A stretch of 64,000 nt of DNA from Planctomycetota bacterium (lineage in GTDB: Bacteria > Planctomycetota > Planctomycetia > Planctomycetales > Planctomycetaceae), in NCBI GenBank assembly GCA_018242525.1, contig JAFEBS010000034.1, forward strand, positions 140,820-204,819, given 5' to 3'. The notes beneath the pieces were generated by a model that saw only the letters and a program-made list of their open reading frames with translations, had not been told where the DNA came from and did not search any database. This document shows, piece after piece, positions 9,438 to 18,360 of the stretch. Each line of letters begins with the position of its first letter. Positions within the stretch are counted from its first letter, which is position 1. A program made the position numbers and the translations under genes.

Positions 9438-9995
9438 TCATTTTGCTTTGAGTGCCGCTTTGACGGCGGATTCGATTTCTTCGTGTGTGAACTCCGTGTT
9501 TGCACCGCTCTCGAAGACTTTAAACAGCCGTCCGTCCCTGCCGTAAATCTTGAAGTGAGGTAGAGCTCCGCCGGGAATGGCAAATGCGTCCGCCCCCTCC
9601 TCGGAGATATCCAGCGAACTGACCAGATTGTCGAACTGGGCCTCTTGCTTTTCCAGGAACTCCGTCACTTTCGTCGGCACTTCCCCGTTCTTGAGATCGT
9701 CGAAACTCAACGAAACCACCGCGACCTTGCCAGCGTAGGCCTTGCTCAATTCGACGGTCTTCGGAAACGCTTTTCGGCAGGGTACGCACCACGTCGCCCA
9801 ACAATCGACGACGACCACTTTGCCCTTGTGCCCGGCGACGACTTTGTTATACGCCGCCTTGTCCACAACTCGCGGCGCAAACGGCTTTGCCGCCTGGGCG
9901 AACGCGATGTCGGTGACGCCCGCAAGAGCAATCCCGGCGGTTCCACAGCTGACGGTCTGCATCCACTGTCGTCGGTTTTGGACGATTTCTTCCAT
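9438..9995 (-). CDS. Tat-exported TlpA/thioredoxin-like protein
   Basis: A 185-residue extracytoplasmic thioredoxin-fold protein. From the ATG at 9995 the N-terminus is QNRRQWMQ followed by a mildly hydrophobic stretch to AFAQA, a twin-arginine signal peptide. The active site is WATWCVPC (C70, C73) after KVVVVDCWATW, and GGALPHFKIYGRDGRL carries the usual cis-proline region. TlpA/ResA-like proteins keep exported cysteines or cytochrome c apoproteins reduced; the substrate here is unknown. The longer open frame to 10190 is rejected because it has no signal. The gene follows the hybrid kinase on the same strand after 272 bp. Confidence 0.9.
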   Translation of the reverse strand: MEEIVQNRRQWMQTVSCGTAGIALAGVTDIAFAQAAKPFAPRVVDKAAYNKVVAGHKGKVVVVDCWATWCVPCRKAFPKTVELSKAYAGKVAVVSLSFDDLKNGEVPTKVTEFLEKQEAQFDNLVSSLDISEEGADAFAIPGGALPHFKIYGRDGRLFKVFESGANTEFTHEEIESAVKAALKAK

Positions 9996-10267
9996 GATGA
10001 TCCTTTTCAGAGCAAGATGCGGGAGCGCCTCCAACGCGACATAGTCTACCGAACTGTCCCAGAGACTCCAAGGCGATCCCACCGTTCGCGCCCGTTCGCG
10101 ACCGTTCCCCTGCCACAGCGATGCTGGCACGCCTGGGTGATGCTGACACGCGGTCCCGGCGGGGAACACGGGGCGGCGGGCGAATGGCAATCGATTGGTG
10201 TATCGCTTCGGGCCCTGACGGCGAGGTGCCGTCTGGCGCGGCTGTGACAGTGTCGAGTATAGCCTGC

Positions 10268-12433
10268 TTACAGAGTCGCCACTGTCGCGATGGGAACCAG
10301 TTCGTCAATTGCGTGAAGCAGATCGTTCAATCGGATCGGTTTGGAGAGATAGCCGTCCATACCCGCGGCCAGGCAACGTTCGCGATCCCCTGTCAATGCA
10401 TGTGCGGTCATGGCCAGGATGGGGATGTGCCGACCGGTTGTTTGCTCGATCTCACGGATCGTCGCCGTCGCCTGCAGTCCATCCATTTCAGGCATCTGAA
10501 CGTCCATCAGGATCAAATCAAACGGTCGTGACTGCGCTGCCTCCACCGCCTGCAGGCCATCGTTGGCCACGGTGACCACATGCCCTTCGCGCTGCAGAAT
10601 TCCCAAGGCCAGCACTTGATTCATGCGACTGTCTTCGGCTAGCAGGATTTGCAGCGATCGCCGTCCCTCCGGTTTCAAGTCCGCTTCGACCGACGACACG
10701 TTTCTATCGACGGTGGGGATTGGAAAATGAGTCGACGAAGGACGCGAATTCACGGCGTCCGGATCGGTCCCGCGGCACTTGGTCAGGCACAACGTGAAGA
10801 AGAATTCGCTGCCGACATTGACTTTGCTATGGACCTGCAATTGCCCACCCATGGCTTGAACCAGTCGCGTACAAATCGCCAGCCCCAAACCGGTTCCACC
10901 GAATCGTCGAGTGGTACTGGTGTCAGCTTGAGCAAACGCCATGAAGATCTGATCAATCTTGTCGGCAGGGATGCCGATCCCGTTGTCGCGCACCTGGAAT
11001 CGCAATTCCGCTCGATCCTCGAAATCGATCACTGACCGTACCGACACCGAAACCTTCCCACCCGGAGTGAACTTGATGGCGTTTCCGACCAGATTTGTCA
11101 GAACCTGCCGCAGGCGAATGGGGTCGCCCACAACCCACACCGGAGCGGAGGAATCGTAATCGCATGTCAGTGCGATTTCGCGGTCATGAGCACGCAACGT
11201 CAACGCTCGAGTGACATTTCGAACGAGTTCCTGCAGGTTGAATTCGCTCGATTCCAGTTCCAGGCGGCCCGCTTCGATCTTGGAAAAATCGAGAATGTCG
11301 TTAATGACGACCATCAGCGTTTCGCCCGAATCCCGCACGATGTCCAGGTATTCGCGGTGTTCCGGCGGAATGTCCCCGGACAGCAACAGGTCTGTGATTC
11401 CAATAACCGCGTTCAAGGGCGTCCGGATTTCGTGACTCATGTTTGCCAGGAACTCGCTCTTGGCACGATTGGCCGAATCGGCCGCCTGACGCGCGTGCCG
11501 CAATTCCTCCTCCGCACGTTTCCGTCGCGTGATGTCGCGGTCGATCCCCACCAGACCGGTGACATTCCCCTGGGGATCGTGCAATGGAACCTTCGTGGTC
11601 GAATAGACCCGCAGTTCCCCCGTCGCGGTGACAACTTGCTCCTCGGAGTCGACAACAGCCTGGTCGTGCTTCAGGACGTCCTGATCATCGACAGAATAGC
11701 CTTCAGCCAGGTCGCTTCGGACAAGGTCAAAGACGGTTTTGCCGACGATCTGGTCCAGCGGTGGATTGCCCCACAGTCGTTGCAGGCTGCTGTTGACGGT
11801 CACGTAACGGCCGGCTGAGTCTTTGACGTAAATCAGGTCGGGCAGGCTGTCCATCAGTGTTCGTAATAGATCACGTTCACGGCGCAGGGCCGCCCGGGTT
11901 TCTTCGCGCTCGGTGACATCCCAGAAGACGGCCTGGATCTCCACTACCTGTCCGGCGGGATTGTAGACGGGCAGTTTCCAGACTTCGTAATAGCTCAGGC
12001 GGCCATCCAGCCGATTTTCTTCGATCGCGTGCAGCGCCTGTCCCGAGAGTGCGACGCGACGATTGTCGTTCTGGTATTTCTCGGCCAGTTCCGGCGGTGA
12101 AAAATCGTAGTCCGTCCGCCCAATCAACTCCTCGACAGGGCGTCCCACCAGTTTGCAGAACGTTTCATTTGCAAACGTGATCTGCCCCTCCAGATCAATC
12201 CGGGTGACGTGAATCGGCAGGCGGTCAACCAGCGAGTGGTACAGTTCGTCCGAGGTGGTGACTGACGGATTCTGTTCACCCAACTGGTCAATTGTCCGGT
12301 CCATGCGGTCGAGCAAATCTCGCGTGGATTCGACATTGGAATCGCAATTCGACACTGGCGTGCAGCGTTCACGCAGTTCATGAACGAGGTTTCGCAATTC
12401 ATTCAGTGGATGCAGAGTTAACTTTGTGGGCAT
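10268..12433 (-). CDS. Hybrid sensor histidine kinase (PAS-PAS-HisKA-HATPase-REC)
   Basis: A 721-residue cytosolic hybrid kinase with no transmembrane segment. Order: N-terminal helix (1-60), PAS (about 62-175, with LEGQITFANETFCKLVGRP), second PAS/PAC (about 190-305), dimerisation domain with phospho-acceptor H334 in MSHEIRTPLNAVIG, HATPase (N451 N-box, DNGIGIP, FGGTGLGLAI), and a C-terminal receiver with phospho-acceptor D644 in LILMDVQMPEMDG and the KP lysine (YLSKPI). It is the ArcB/BarA-like layout with the receiver as final output stage. No dedicated response regulator or Hpt gene is adjacent, so signalling probably goes through a separate Hpt protein. Confidence 0.93.
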   Translation of the reverse strand: MPTKLTLHPLNELRNLVHELRERCTPVSNCDSNVESTRDLLDRMDRTIDQLGEQNPSVTTSDELYHSLVDRLPIHVTRIDLEGQITFANETFCKLVGRPVEELIGRTDYDFSPPELAEKYQNDNRRVALSGQALHAIEENRLDGRLSYYEVWKLPVYNPAGQVVEIQAVFWDVTEREETRAALRRERDLLRTLMDSLPDLIYVKDSAGRYVTVNSSLQRLWGNPPLDQIVGKTVFDLVRSDLAEGYSVDDQDVLKHDQAVVDSEEQVVTATGELRVYSTTKVPLHDPQGNVTGLVGIDRDITRRKRAEEELRHARQAADSANRAKSEFLANMSHEIRTPLNAVIGITDLLLSGDIPPEHREYLDIVRDSGETLMVVINDILDFSKIEAGRLELESSEFNLQELVRNVTRALTLRAHDREIALTCDYDSSAPVWVVGDPIRLRQVLTNLVGNAIKFTPGGKVSVSVRSVIDFEDRAELRFQVRDNGIGIPADKIDQIFMAFAQADTSTTRRFGGTGLGLAICTRLVQAMGGQLQVHSKVNVGSEFFFTLCLTKCRGTDPDAVNSRPSSTHFPIPTVDRNVSSVEADLKPEGRRSLQILLAEDSRMNQVLALGILQREGHVVTVANDGLQAVEAAQSRPFDLILMDVQMPEMDGLQATATIREIEQTTGRHIPILAMTAHALTGDRERCLAAGMDGYLSKPIRLNDLLHAIDELVPIATVATL

Positions 12434-12532
12434 ACAACACGGCCGATGGTGCGGAGGCGGCGGACCAGCGACATGATACCCCGTTCATTCCGCTTTGCCA
12501 GACTTCCGTCCGCAACGGACGGATATCCGAAG

Positions 12533-14338
12533 TCATTCGCCGATGGAGACCGGTTCGGCTCTGGCAACAAGTTCCGGATCCGATACTGCCCCATTGTCTC
12601 TCGTGACGGCTTTCGGCAATCGCACTTCAATGGTTGTTCCGACCCCCACCTCGCTGGTGGCCGTGATCGTGCCGCCATGGGCTTCAACGATCGTCAGGCA
12701 GATGGCCAACCCCAGGCCGCTGCCCGCCGCATGTGTCCGGGCCTTGTCGACCCTGTAGAAGCGATCAAAGATCCTGGGTAGATTCTCAGCGGCAATCCCC
12801 ACACCCGTGTCAGAGACGCGGATGATTGCGAACTGATCGTCTGATACGACCTGCAGGTCCACTCGCCCCTCGGGGCGAGTGTACCGGATGGCGTTCGTCA
12901 GCAGATTGGTGAACAACTGGAACAATCGATCCTGGTCGGCGCTGATCGTGATGGGATCGGCCTGGCAGGACAGCCGAATGGAGTTCTCTTCCGCCAGGGG
13001 CTGCAGCATGTTGAGCGAATCCAGCGCCACCCGGTCCAACTCAATATTCTGGCAATGGAGTTCCGCTTGACCGGAATCCACCCGGGCCAGTTGCAACAGG
13101 GAATCGATCAACGTCTTCATACGTAATGACGCCCGCTGGCACGCCTGAAATGCCTTCTGATATTCCTCGCTGGACCGTGGCCGCGACAAGGCCAGCTCTG
13201 CGTGTGACATGATGACGGCCAGCGGAGTCCGCAACTCGTGTGACGCGTCCGCGGTGAATTGCCCCTGGCGTTCGAAAGCGGACTGCAGACGATCAAACGT
13301 CCGATTCAGCACCGTCGCCAATTGTTCCAATTCCGTGGACGTGGATTCCGTGTTGATCCGGGAGGACAGGTTTTTCACAGAAATCGATTCTGCGGTGGCA
13401 GACATTTCGGCAATCGGCCGGATTGCACGCGTGGAAAACCACCAGCCGCCAGCCAGGCCGATACTCAGGACTACCAACCCGGTCAGAATGAGCCGCAATC
13501 CCGCGCGGTGCAGCAAGTCCAGGTCCGGTTGAATCGGTCGACCGACCAGGACATTAATGTCGAAACGCGTGACATGGACAACTTCACGGCTCTGGGCGCG
13601 CATTCGAGCCACACGGACTGGCACCCCGTCCGTGGTATGCAGATTGGGAAACGGGATTTCCGTCACAGCCTTGGATTTCTCGAGAATCACACCATTGCGA
13701 TCCCAGATGATGAAATAGAAACTGTGTTCGCTGTCCCCGTCGAACAGGTGTTTGAATTCGTCGGGCAGTCCCAACCCTGGCGGTGGAGCAAACCAGGGAT
13801 TCCTCGCGTTCGGATCGCGAACAGGCGGTTCGCGCCCCAGGTCAACGGAGCCGAAGTCGCGGCCACCCGGATCGCGACCGGTCACCTCCCGGCCGTTTGA
13901 GTCTCGGCCGTTTGAGTCCCGGCTGCCATCGCGCGCCGGCTCATTGGGAGCATCGCCCCCGCGCGATTCTCGCGGCGACCGCCCTGAATCCCGGAGCGAT
14001 TCGCGTTCATCCCGGTTTCCGTCGCGACTGCTTCGGTTTCCTGATCGACCATCACTGCGTCGCGGTGGCGGAACATTGGCAGGCAATAACGCATCGGCCG
14101 GTAAATCTTCATTCGGGCGACCATTCCGCGGCCACCCCGGCCCCGGCATCCGGGGAACAGGGAACAGTCCGCGCAGCCGGGACGTCAACACCGATGCTAC
14201 GCGGTCCAGTTCGGCGTCTGTCTGCTGCAGGCGCGTCTGCCACTGCAGGGCGTACACGACGACGCCGAAGATGATCAGAACCGTCATCAACAGCAGTGCA
14301 TGCCATAATTGCAGACGCCAGCGCAGCGACCTAATCAT
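12533..14338 (-). CDS. Membrane sensor histidine kinase
   Basis: A 601-residue kinase with two membrane helices (about 13-33 and 282-302) enclosing an extracytoplasmic sensor. Residues 60-185 of that sensor are low complexity, rich in Arg, Asp, Gly and Pro with repeated RD and SNGRD units. HAMP follows TM2; HisKA has H367 in DASHELRTPLAV; HATPase has NLLTNAIRYT, DTGVGIA and GSGLGLAI. The gene overlaps the response regulator by 8 bp (ATG inside the upstream coding end), so the two are translationally coupled partners of an OmpR/CusRS-like system. The signal is unknown. Confidence 0.94.
   Translation of the reverse strand: MIRSLRWRLQLWHALLLMTVLIIFGVVVYALQWQTRLQQTDAELDRVASVLTSRLRGLFPVPRMPGPGWPRNGRPNEDLPADALLPANVPPPRRSDGRSGNRSSRDGNRDERESLRDSGRSPRESRGGDAPNEPARDGSRDSNGRDSNGREVTGRDPGGRDFGSVDLGREPPVRDPNARNPWFAPPPGLGLPDEFKHLFDGDSEHSFYFIIWDRNGVILEKSKAVTEIPFPNLHTTDGVPVRVARMRAQSREVVHVTRFDINVLVGRPIQPDLDLLHRAGLRLILTGLVVLSIGLAGGWWFSTRAIRPIAEMSATAESISVKNLSSRINTESTSTELEQLATVLNRTFDRLQSAFERQGQFTADASHELRTPLAVIMSHAELALSRPRSSEEYQKAFQACQRASLRMKTLIDSLLQLARVDSGQAELHCQNIELDRVALDSLNMLQPLAEENSIRLSCQADPITISADQDRLFQLFTNLLTNAIRYTRPEGRVDLQVVSDDQFAIIRVSDTGVGIAAENLPRIFDRFYRVDKARTHAAGSGLGLAICLTIVEAHGGTITATSEVGVGTTIEVRLPKAVTRDNGAVSDPELVARAEPVSIGE
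13890..13919 (-). repeat. 15-bp tandem repeat within sensor kinase
   Basis: Two copies of CGGCCGTTTGAGTCT/C stand head to tail on the plus strand inside the kinase gene, encoding the DSNGR unit twice on the minus strand. They sit in a wider Arg/Asp/Gly-rich stretch, suggesting length change by slippage. Confidence 0.7.
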
Positions 14339-14984
14339 TGATCATGTATCCCTGTCCCCGCCGAGTCGTGATGAATTCATGACCAAGTTTGCGGCGAATA
14401 TTCGAGATGTGAACGTCAACCAGATTGGAAAGTGTATCATCATCTTCGTCGTATAACTTGTCATAAATCATCGACCGTGTCACCAGTTTTCCACGGTGAA
14501 GGGCCAGTAATTCCACCAGGGAGTATTCCATGGCAGTCAGCGGTACCACGGATCCTTCACGGGTGACGGTCCGCGAGACCGTGTCGATCCGGGTATTGCC
14601 AATCTCAATCAGCGGTTGTGATTGACCAACCGCCCTCCGAATCAGCGCCCGCAAGCGAGCCAGCAACTCCGTTAGCTGAAAGGGCTTGATCAGATAGTCA
14701 TCAGCCCCGGAATCCAGGCCTTTCACCCGATCCTGAACCGCGTCCCGGGCGGTCAACATCAGGATCGGAGTCGATTTCAGCTTTCGCAGTCGTCCCAGAA
14801 CCTGCCAACCATCCAGCTTAGGGAGCATCACATCCAGGACTATTGCATCGTAATCCCAATTGGCAGCTTTGTATAACCCCTCCTCCCCGTCACTGGCCGC
14901 GTCCACCACATATCCTTCCTCCTGCAAACAGGTCCAAACGACTCGTTGCAGGTCGGGTTCGTCTTCCACGATCAAAACTCGCAT
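14331..14984 (-). CDS. OmpR-family response regulator
   Basis: DNA-binding response regulator of 217 residues. The receiver (1-115) has the acidic pair E7-D8 in LIVEDEPD, phospho-acceptor D51 in AIVLDVMLPKLDG and the lysine of YLIKPF. The winged-helix output domain (about 125-217) ends in VDVHISNIRRKLG and TRRGQGYMI. It is upstream of, and overlaps by 8 bp, the gene for its likely partner kinase. About 400 bp of non-coding DNA upstream separates it from the divergent Spy-like gene, a plausible target given the envelope-related sensor and the periplasmic Spy-like product, but this is inference. Confidence 0.95.
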   Translation of the reverse strand: MRVLIVEDEPDLQRVVWTCLQEEGYVVDAASDGEEGLYKAANWDYDAIVLDVMLPKLDGWQVLGRLRKLKSTPILMLTARDAVQDRVKGLDSGADDYLIKPFQLTELLARLRALIRRAVGQSQPLIEIGNTRIDTVSRTVTREGSVVPLTAMEYSLVELLALHRGKLVTRSMIYDKLYDEDDDTLSNLVDVHISNIRRKLGHEFITTRRGQGYMIND

Positions 14985-15380
14985 AAACTTCGGTCCTTCT
15001 CGGTGAACAAAACTCGGGAATCAGCAGTCATTGTCGGCAGATTGTCGCCGATTCGCACTTGCAATACCGGGTCGCCGACCACAGACTCAGTAATGGTGTC
15101 GCGAATCCGACACCTTGACGAAGATCTTACTGAAAAGTCGTCGGCATCCGGGCACAACTTCATCTGCCGTTAAGGTTTGCCTCGTACGATGTGGCGCGCA
15201 CAGCACTTCCTGACTCCATTCCAATTGTCCCATAAACGAGGTTCCCTGCAGCGAAACAATTCGGTTAATGGCTTCACTGAATGATCCGGATCGGGGATGT
15301 TATGCCTGCATTTCATTGGCCGAAGCGTTGCTGGTGCGACGATTGAATTCGGCTGTCCTATCAATTGAAGGGGTTGGAAA
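14985..15380. other. Divergent intergenic region with palindrome
   Basis: About 400 bp lie between the minus-strand response regulator and the plus-strand Spy-like gene. No credible open frame is present. It contains a perfect inverted repeat (15095-15114) and must hold both promoters; I could not place either with confidence. AATTGAAGGGGTTGG just before 15381 gives a ribosome binding site for the downstream gene. Confidence 0.6.
15095..15114. promoter_or_regulatory. Perfect 7-bp inverted repeat, possible operator
   Basis: GGTGTCG (15095-15101), 6-base spacer, CGACACC (15108-15114). It lies about 110 bp upstream of the response regulator and 270 bp upstream of the Spy-like gene. It could be a binding site or an RNA hairpin; no T-run follows on either strand. 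Confidence 0.3.
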
Positions 15381-16166
15381 ATGCGTTTGAAGTTATGGAC
15401 AGGATTAGCCACTCTGGCAGTGGTTGGAATGGTATGCACAAGTGCGTTTGCACAGCCAGGTGGCGGCGGACGCGGTCGTGGTGGGTTTGGTGGCGGATTC
15501 GGTCCTCAGTCGACATTGTCGCTGGCTGGCAATGCTGCGGTGCAAAAGGAATTGGAAGCCACCGAGGACCAGGTTACCAAGTTGAAGGCTCTGGGCGAAG
15601 AAGTTCGGGCGGCGATGATGGCTGAAGGGGGTGGCTTTGGCGGTGGTGCCGACCTGCGCGATCTTCCTGAAGCGGAACGCCGTGCCAAGATGGAAGAGAT
15701 GGTCGCCAAGCGCGCAGAAACCGCTCGCAAAGTGAATGAGAAATTCAAACCCGAACTGGCCAAGATTCTCGATGCCAAGCAGTCCGAACGGTTGGAGCAG
15801 ATCTTCGTTCAAGCTGCTGGTGTGCAGGCATATTCTGATCCGACGATTGCCAAGGCTCTCAAGATTTCCAAGGAACAGGAAGAAACAATCGCGTCCATCA
15901 ACAAGGAATTCACTGCCAAGCAACGGGAATTGTTTACGGGCGGTGGTGGCGGTGGCGACATGACCGAGCGCTTTGCCAAGATGCGCGAGCTGAATACAGC
16001 ACGTGACAAGGATCTGGAAGATGTCCTGACTCCAGACCAGAAGAGTCAACTGGCGAAGATGAAGGGCAAGGAATTCGACGTTGCCCAACTGCGCGGCGGT
16101 CGACCGGGCGGAGGCGGCGGTGGTCGCCCCGGTGCCGGTGGTCGTCCTCAACGCCAACCGCAGTAA
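15381..16166 (+). CDS. Secreted Gly-rich Spy/CpxP-like protein
   Basis: A 261-residue exported protein: signal peptide to SAFAQ, a Gly/Arg/Phe-rich segment (PGGGGRGRGGFGGGFG), then a long helical, charged region with two Spy/CpxP-like helical units (LEATEDQVTKLKALGEEVRAAM; ALKISKEQEETIASINKEF; DVLTPDQKSQLAKMKGKEF), ending in a second Gly/Arg/Pro-rich tail. The LTxxQxxxLxxL pattern is typical of periplasmic helical chaperones and metal sensors of the Spy type; here it is a loose resemblance. It is divergent from the response regulator gene. Molecular function is not known. Confidence 0.82.
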   Translation: MRLKLWTGLATLAVVGMVCTSAFAQPGGGGRGRGGFGGGFGPQSTLSLAGNAAVQKELEATEDQVTKLKALGEEVRAAMMAEGGGFGGGADLRDLPEAERRAKMEEMVAKRAETARKVNEKFKPELAKILDAKQSERLEQIFVQAAGVQAYSDPTIAKALKISKEQEETIASINKEFTAKQRELFTGGGGGGDMTERFAKMRELNTARDKDLEDVLTPDQKSQLAKMKGKEFDVAQLRGGRPGGGGGGRPGAGGRPQRQPQ

Positions 16167-16360
16167 GTGGATCGATCGACCCGTCGTCGATTGCCGCGTC
16201 ATGCTCCACCGCCGGGGCATGACGCGAATTCTCTGATCCGCCCGTCTCATGCATCAACCTCCGTCCACTCTGTTGGTGTCATTCCTGTGATCGTCTGCCA
16301 TCACAGGCCAAGCTTGCTCTCCTGTCGCCACGTCTCTGACATCCGCAAAAAGGGATTTTC

Positions 16361-17641
16361 ATGCGTCGAATTGCTCGTTTGTTCACGTGCTTGGCGGTCG
16401 TGTTCAGCATGTCTCAGGGGCAGGCGGAGGAATGGACGCGGTTTCGTGGGCCGAACGGGTCTGCCGTCAGCGATGCACGCAACTTGCCCGAAAAGTGGGA
16501 TGACAGCACCAACCTCCAATGGAAGACGCTGCTTCCAGGTCCCGGCAGTTCCAGCCCGATCATTGTTGGTGATCGAGTCTTCGTGACATGCTATTCCGGT
16601 TACGGTGCTCCCAGCACAGGCAGCGATCCCAGGAAACTTCTGCGCCACCTGATTTGTGTTTCCCGGACGGACGGAAAAATCCTCTGGGACCAGCCGACAT
16701 CCGCCGCAGAACGTGAGGATTCCTACCAGGGTTTCCTGCGAGATCATGGATACGCGACCAGCACCCCGGCTTCCGATGGTAAGCACGTCTATGTGTTCTA
16801 TGGCAAGTCGGGCGTTCTGGCCTACGATCTGGACGGGAAGCAACTGTGGCAAACGTCGGTTGGAACAGGTTCAGCCAAGAACAACTGGGGTTCCGGATCC
16901 AGTCCGGTCCTATTTGGCAACGTTGTGATTGTGAATGCGGCCGCAGAAAGCAAGGCGGTCATCGCTCTCGACAAGCAGACGGGCAAGGAAGCCTGGCATT
17001 CCAACGCCCCCAACATCTACGGTTCCTGGTCCACGCCGGTTCTGGTGGACGCCCCCGGAGGGAAAATAGAACTGGTGCTGAGTGCTCCCTACGAATTGTG
17101 GGGATTTGATCCGAACAATGGTGACTTCCTGTGGTTCGCCGATGGCATCGCGGATGACACGATCTGCGGCAGTGTCGTGGCCCGGGACGGAATCGTCTAT
17201 GCCGTGGGGGGGCGTGGAGGGAGTGCGGTGGCCGTTCGATCCGGGGGCAAGGACGATGCCACCAAGACACACACGATCTGGAAGAAGCAACTCAGTTCGT
17301 ACGTCCCTTCGCCCGTCCTGATCGGCGACCGCATCTTCAGCGTCAACGAACGCGGCGTCCTCGGCTGCCTGGGGGCCAACGACGGTGATTCTCTGCTGCA
17401 AAAGCGATTGCCCGACGCAGGTGGAGTCTACGCCTCACCTGTGGCTGCGGACGACAAACTGTACATCGTCACTCGTCGGAACGGCACGATGGTCCTGTCC
17501 ACGAGTAGTTCAGGCGACGTATTGTCAACCAACAAGTTTGACGACGACAGCGACTTCAACGCCAGCCCCGCCATCGCCGACGGCCAGATCCTGCTGCGAT
17601 CCAACCGTTACTTGTATTCCGTCGGCACGGTGAAGAAGTAA
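16361..17641 (+). CDS. Exported PQQ-type beta-propeller protein
   Basis: A 426-residue protein with a signal peptide (MRRIARLFTCLAVVFSMSQGQA) and a mature part opening WTRFRGPNGSAVSDARNLPEKW, the common start of planctomycete PQQ_2/PQQ-like propellers. Repeats with VFVTCYSG, YVFYGKSGVLAYDLDGKQLW, VIALDKQTGKEAW and LWGFDPNNGDFLW give an eight-bladed WD/PQQ-like propeller. No catalytic Asp/Ca site of a quinoprotein dehydrogenase is evident, so it is likely a binding or structural protein. AAAAAGGG lies about 8 bp upstream of the ATG. Confidence 0.9.
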   Translation: MRRIARLFTCLAVVFSMSQGQAEEWTRFRGPNGSAVSDARNLPEKWDDSTNLQWKTLLPGPGSSSPIIVGDRVFVTCYSGYGAPSTGSDPRKLLRHLICVSRTDGKILWDQPTSAAEREDSYQGFLRDHGYATSTPASDGKHVYVFYGKSGVLAYDLDGKQLWQTSVGTGSAKNNWGSGSSPVLFGNVVIVNAAAESKAVIALDKQTGKEAWHSNAPNIYGSWSTPVLVDAPGGKIELVLSAPYELWGFDPNNGDFLWFADGIADDTICGSVVARDGIVYAVGGRGGSAVAVRSGGKDDATKTHTIWKKQLSSYVPSPVLIGDRIFSVNERGVLGCLGANDGDSLLQKRLPDAGGVYASPVAADDKLYIVTRRNGTMVLSTSSSGDVLSTNKFDDDSDFNASPAIADGQILLRSNRYLYSVGTVKK

Positions 17642-17678
17642 CCTGCGCAATCGTGACTTCCAGGCCGCTTTGGCACGT

Positions 17679-18125
17679 TCATGATTTCGGTCCCGGCAGT
17701 GCGTCGTCGACGCGTGTTTCTGCTTCTGAAGTGTCGGAGCCCAAGGCCTCGCCGATGATTCGGTTGGTGACTTCGTCGAGATATTTTCGCAGTACCTCGG
17801 AGAACTGTTGAAATTCCGGCCAAAGGGTCTGGTCGACAAACGATTTCGGGACTCGGGCCACGACCGTTGTGTGCCGTTGGCGACGATACCGATACGGGAT
17901 GATTCCGTAGCGACGCATCAATGCCAGCATCAACTTACGGGACCAGGTATCTTGTAGAGTGAATGTGAACTCGATGGGCGGATCCGAATTGCGGAGATTC
18001 TCCAGCCGAGTCCGAATCGCATCAATCGCATTGGCTGCCGCAATCCGCTCACCATCGGCATACGCACCGGCGAACAGCGATTCCAGCTTTCGTAACTTTT
18101 CCAACAGGCGAACTTCGTCACTCAT
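17679..18125 (-). CDS. Hypothetical protein, DUF2786-like N-terminus
   Basis: A 148-residue cytosolic protein from the ATG at 18125 (MSDEVRLLEKLRKLE). The N-terminal helix pair (LRKLESLF, followed by ERIAAANAIDAIRTRLENL) loosely resembles the DUF2786 pattern, and a basic central part (WSRKLMLALMRRYGIIPYRYRRQRHTTVVARVP) follows. I do not recognise a function. Upstream in-frame starts at 18146 and 18209 exist. It is convergent with the PQQ-propeller gene (37 bp) and divergent from the uracil-DNA glycosylase gene. Confidence 0.7.
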   Translation of the reverse strand: MSDEVRLLEKLRKLESLFAGAYADGERIAAANAIDAIRTRLENLRNSDPPIEFTFTLQDTWSRKLMLALMRRYGIIPYRYRRQRHTTVVARVPKSFVDQTLWPEFQQFSEVLRKYLDEVTNRIIGEALGSDTSEAETRVDDALPGPKS

Positions 18126-18360
18126 TGTGCCGTCGATACCCGTCATGCCGTCGTTCCTGAGTGAGGCCGGTTGGTTCCAACGGGGTGATTTGAACGGGGC
18201 CACGGACAAGCCGCAAGTGAGTTTCGGCGACGCAGAGTGGCGAATCGGATATCCGGATGGCAGACTACACGGCAGCCCGTGGGAAAAGGGGGCTGCCAGC
18301 TTCGGACAGGTTCCGGTCTGGAATTCATCGTCGACACATGCAGATGGGGTTGGGAAGCGG

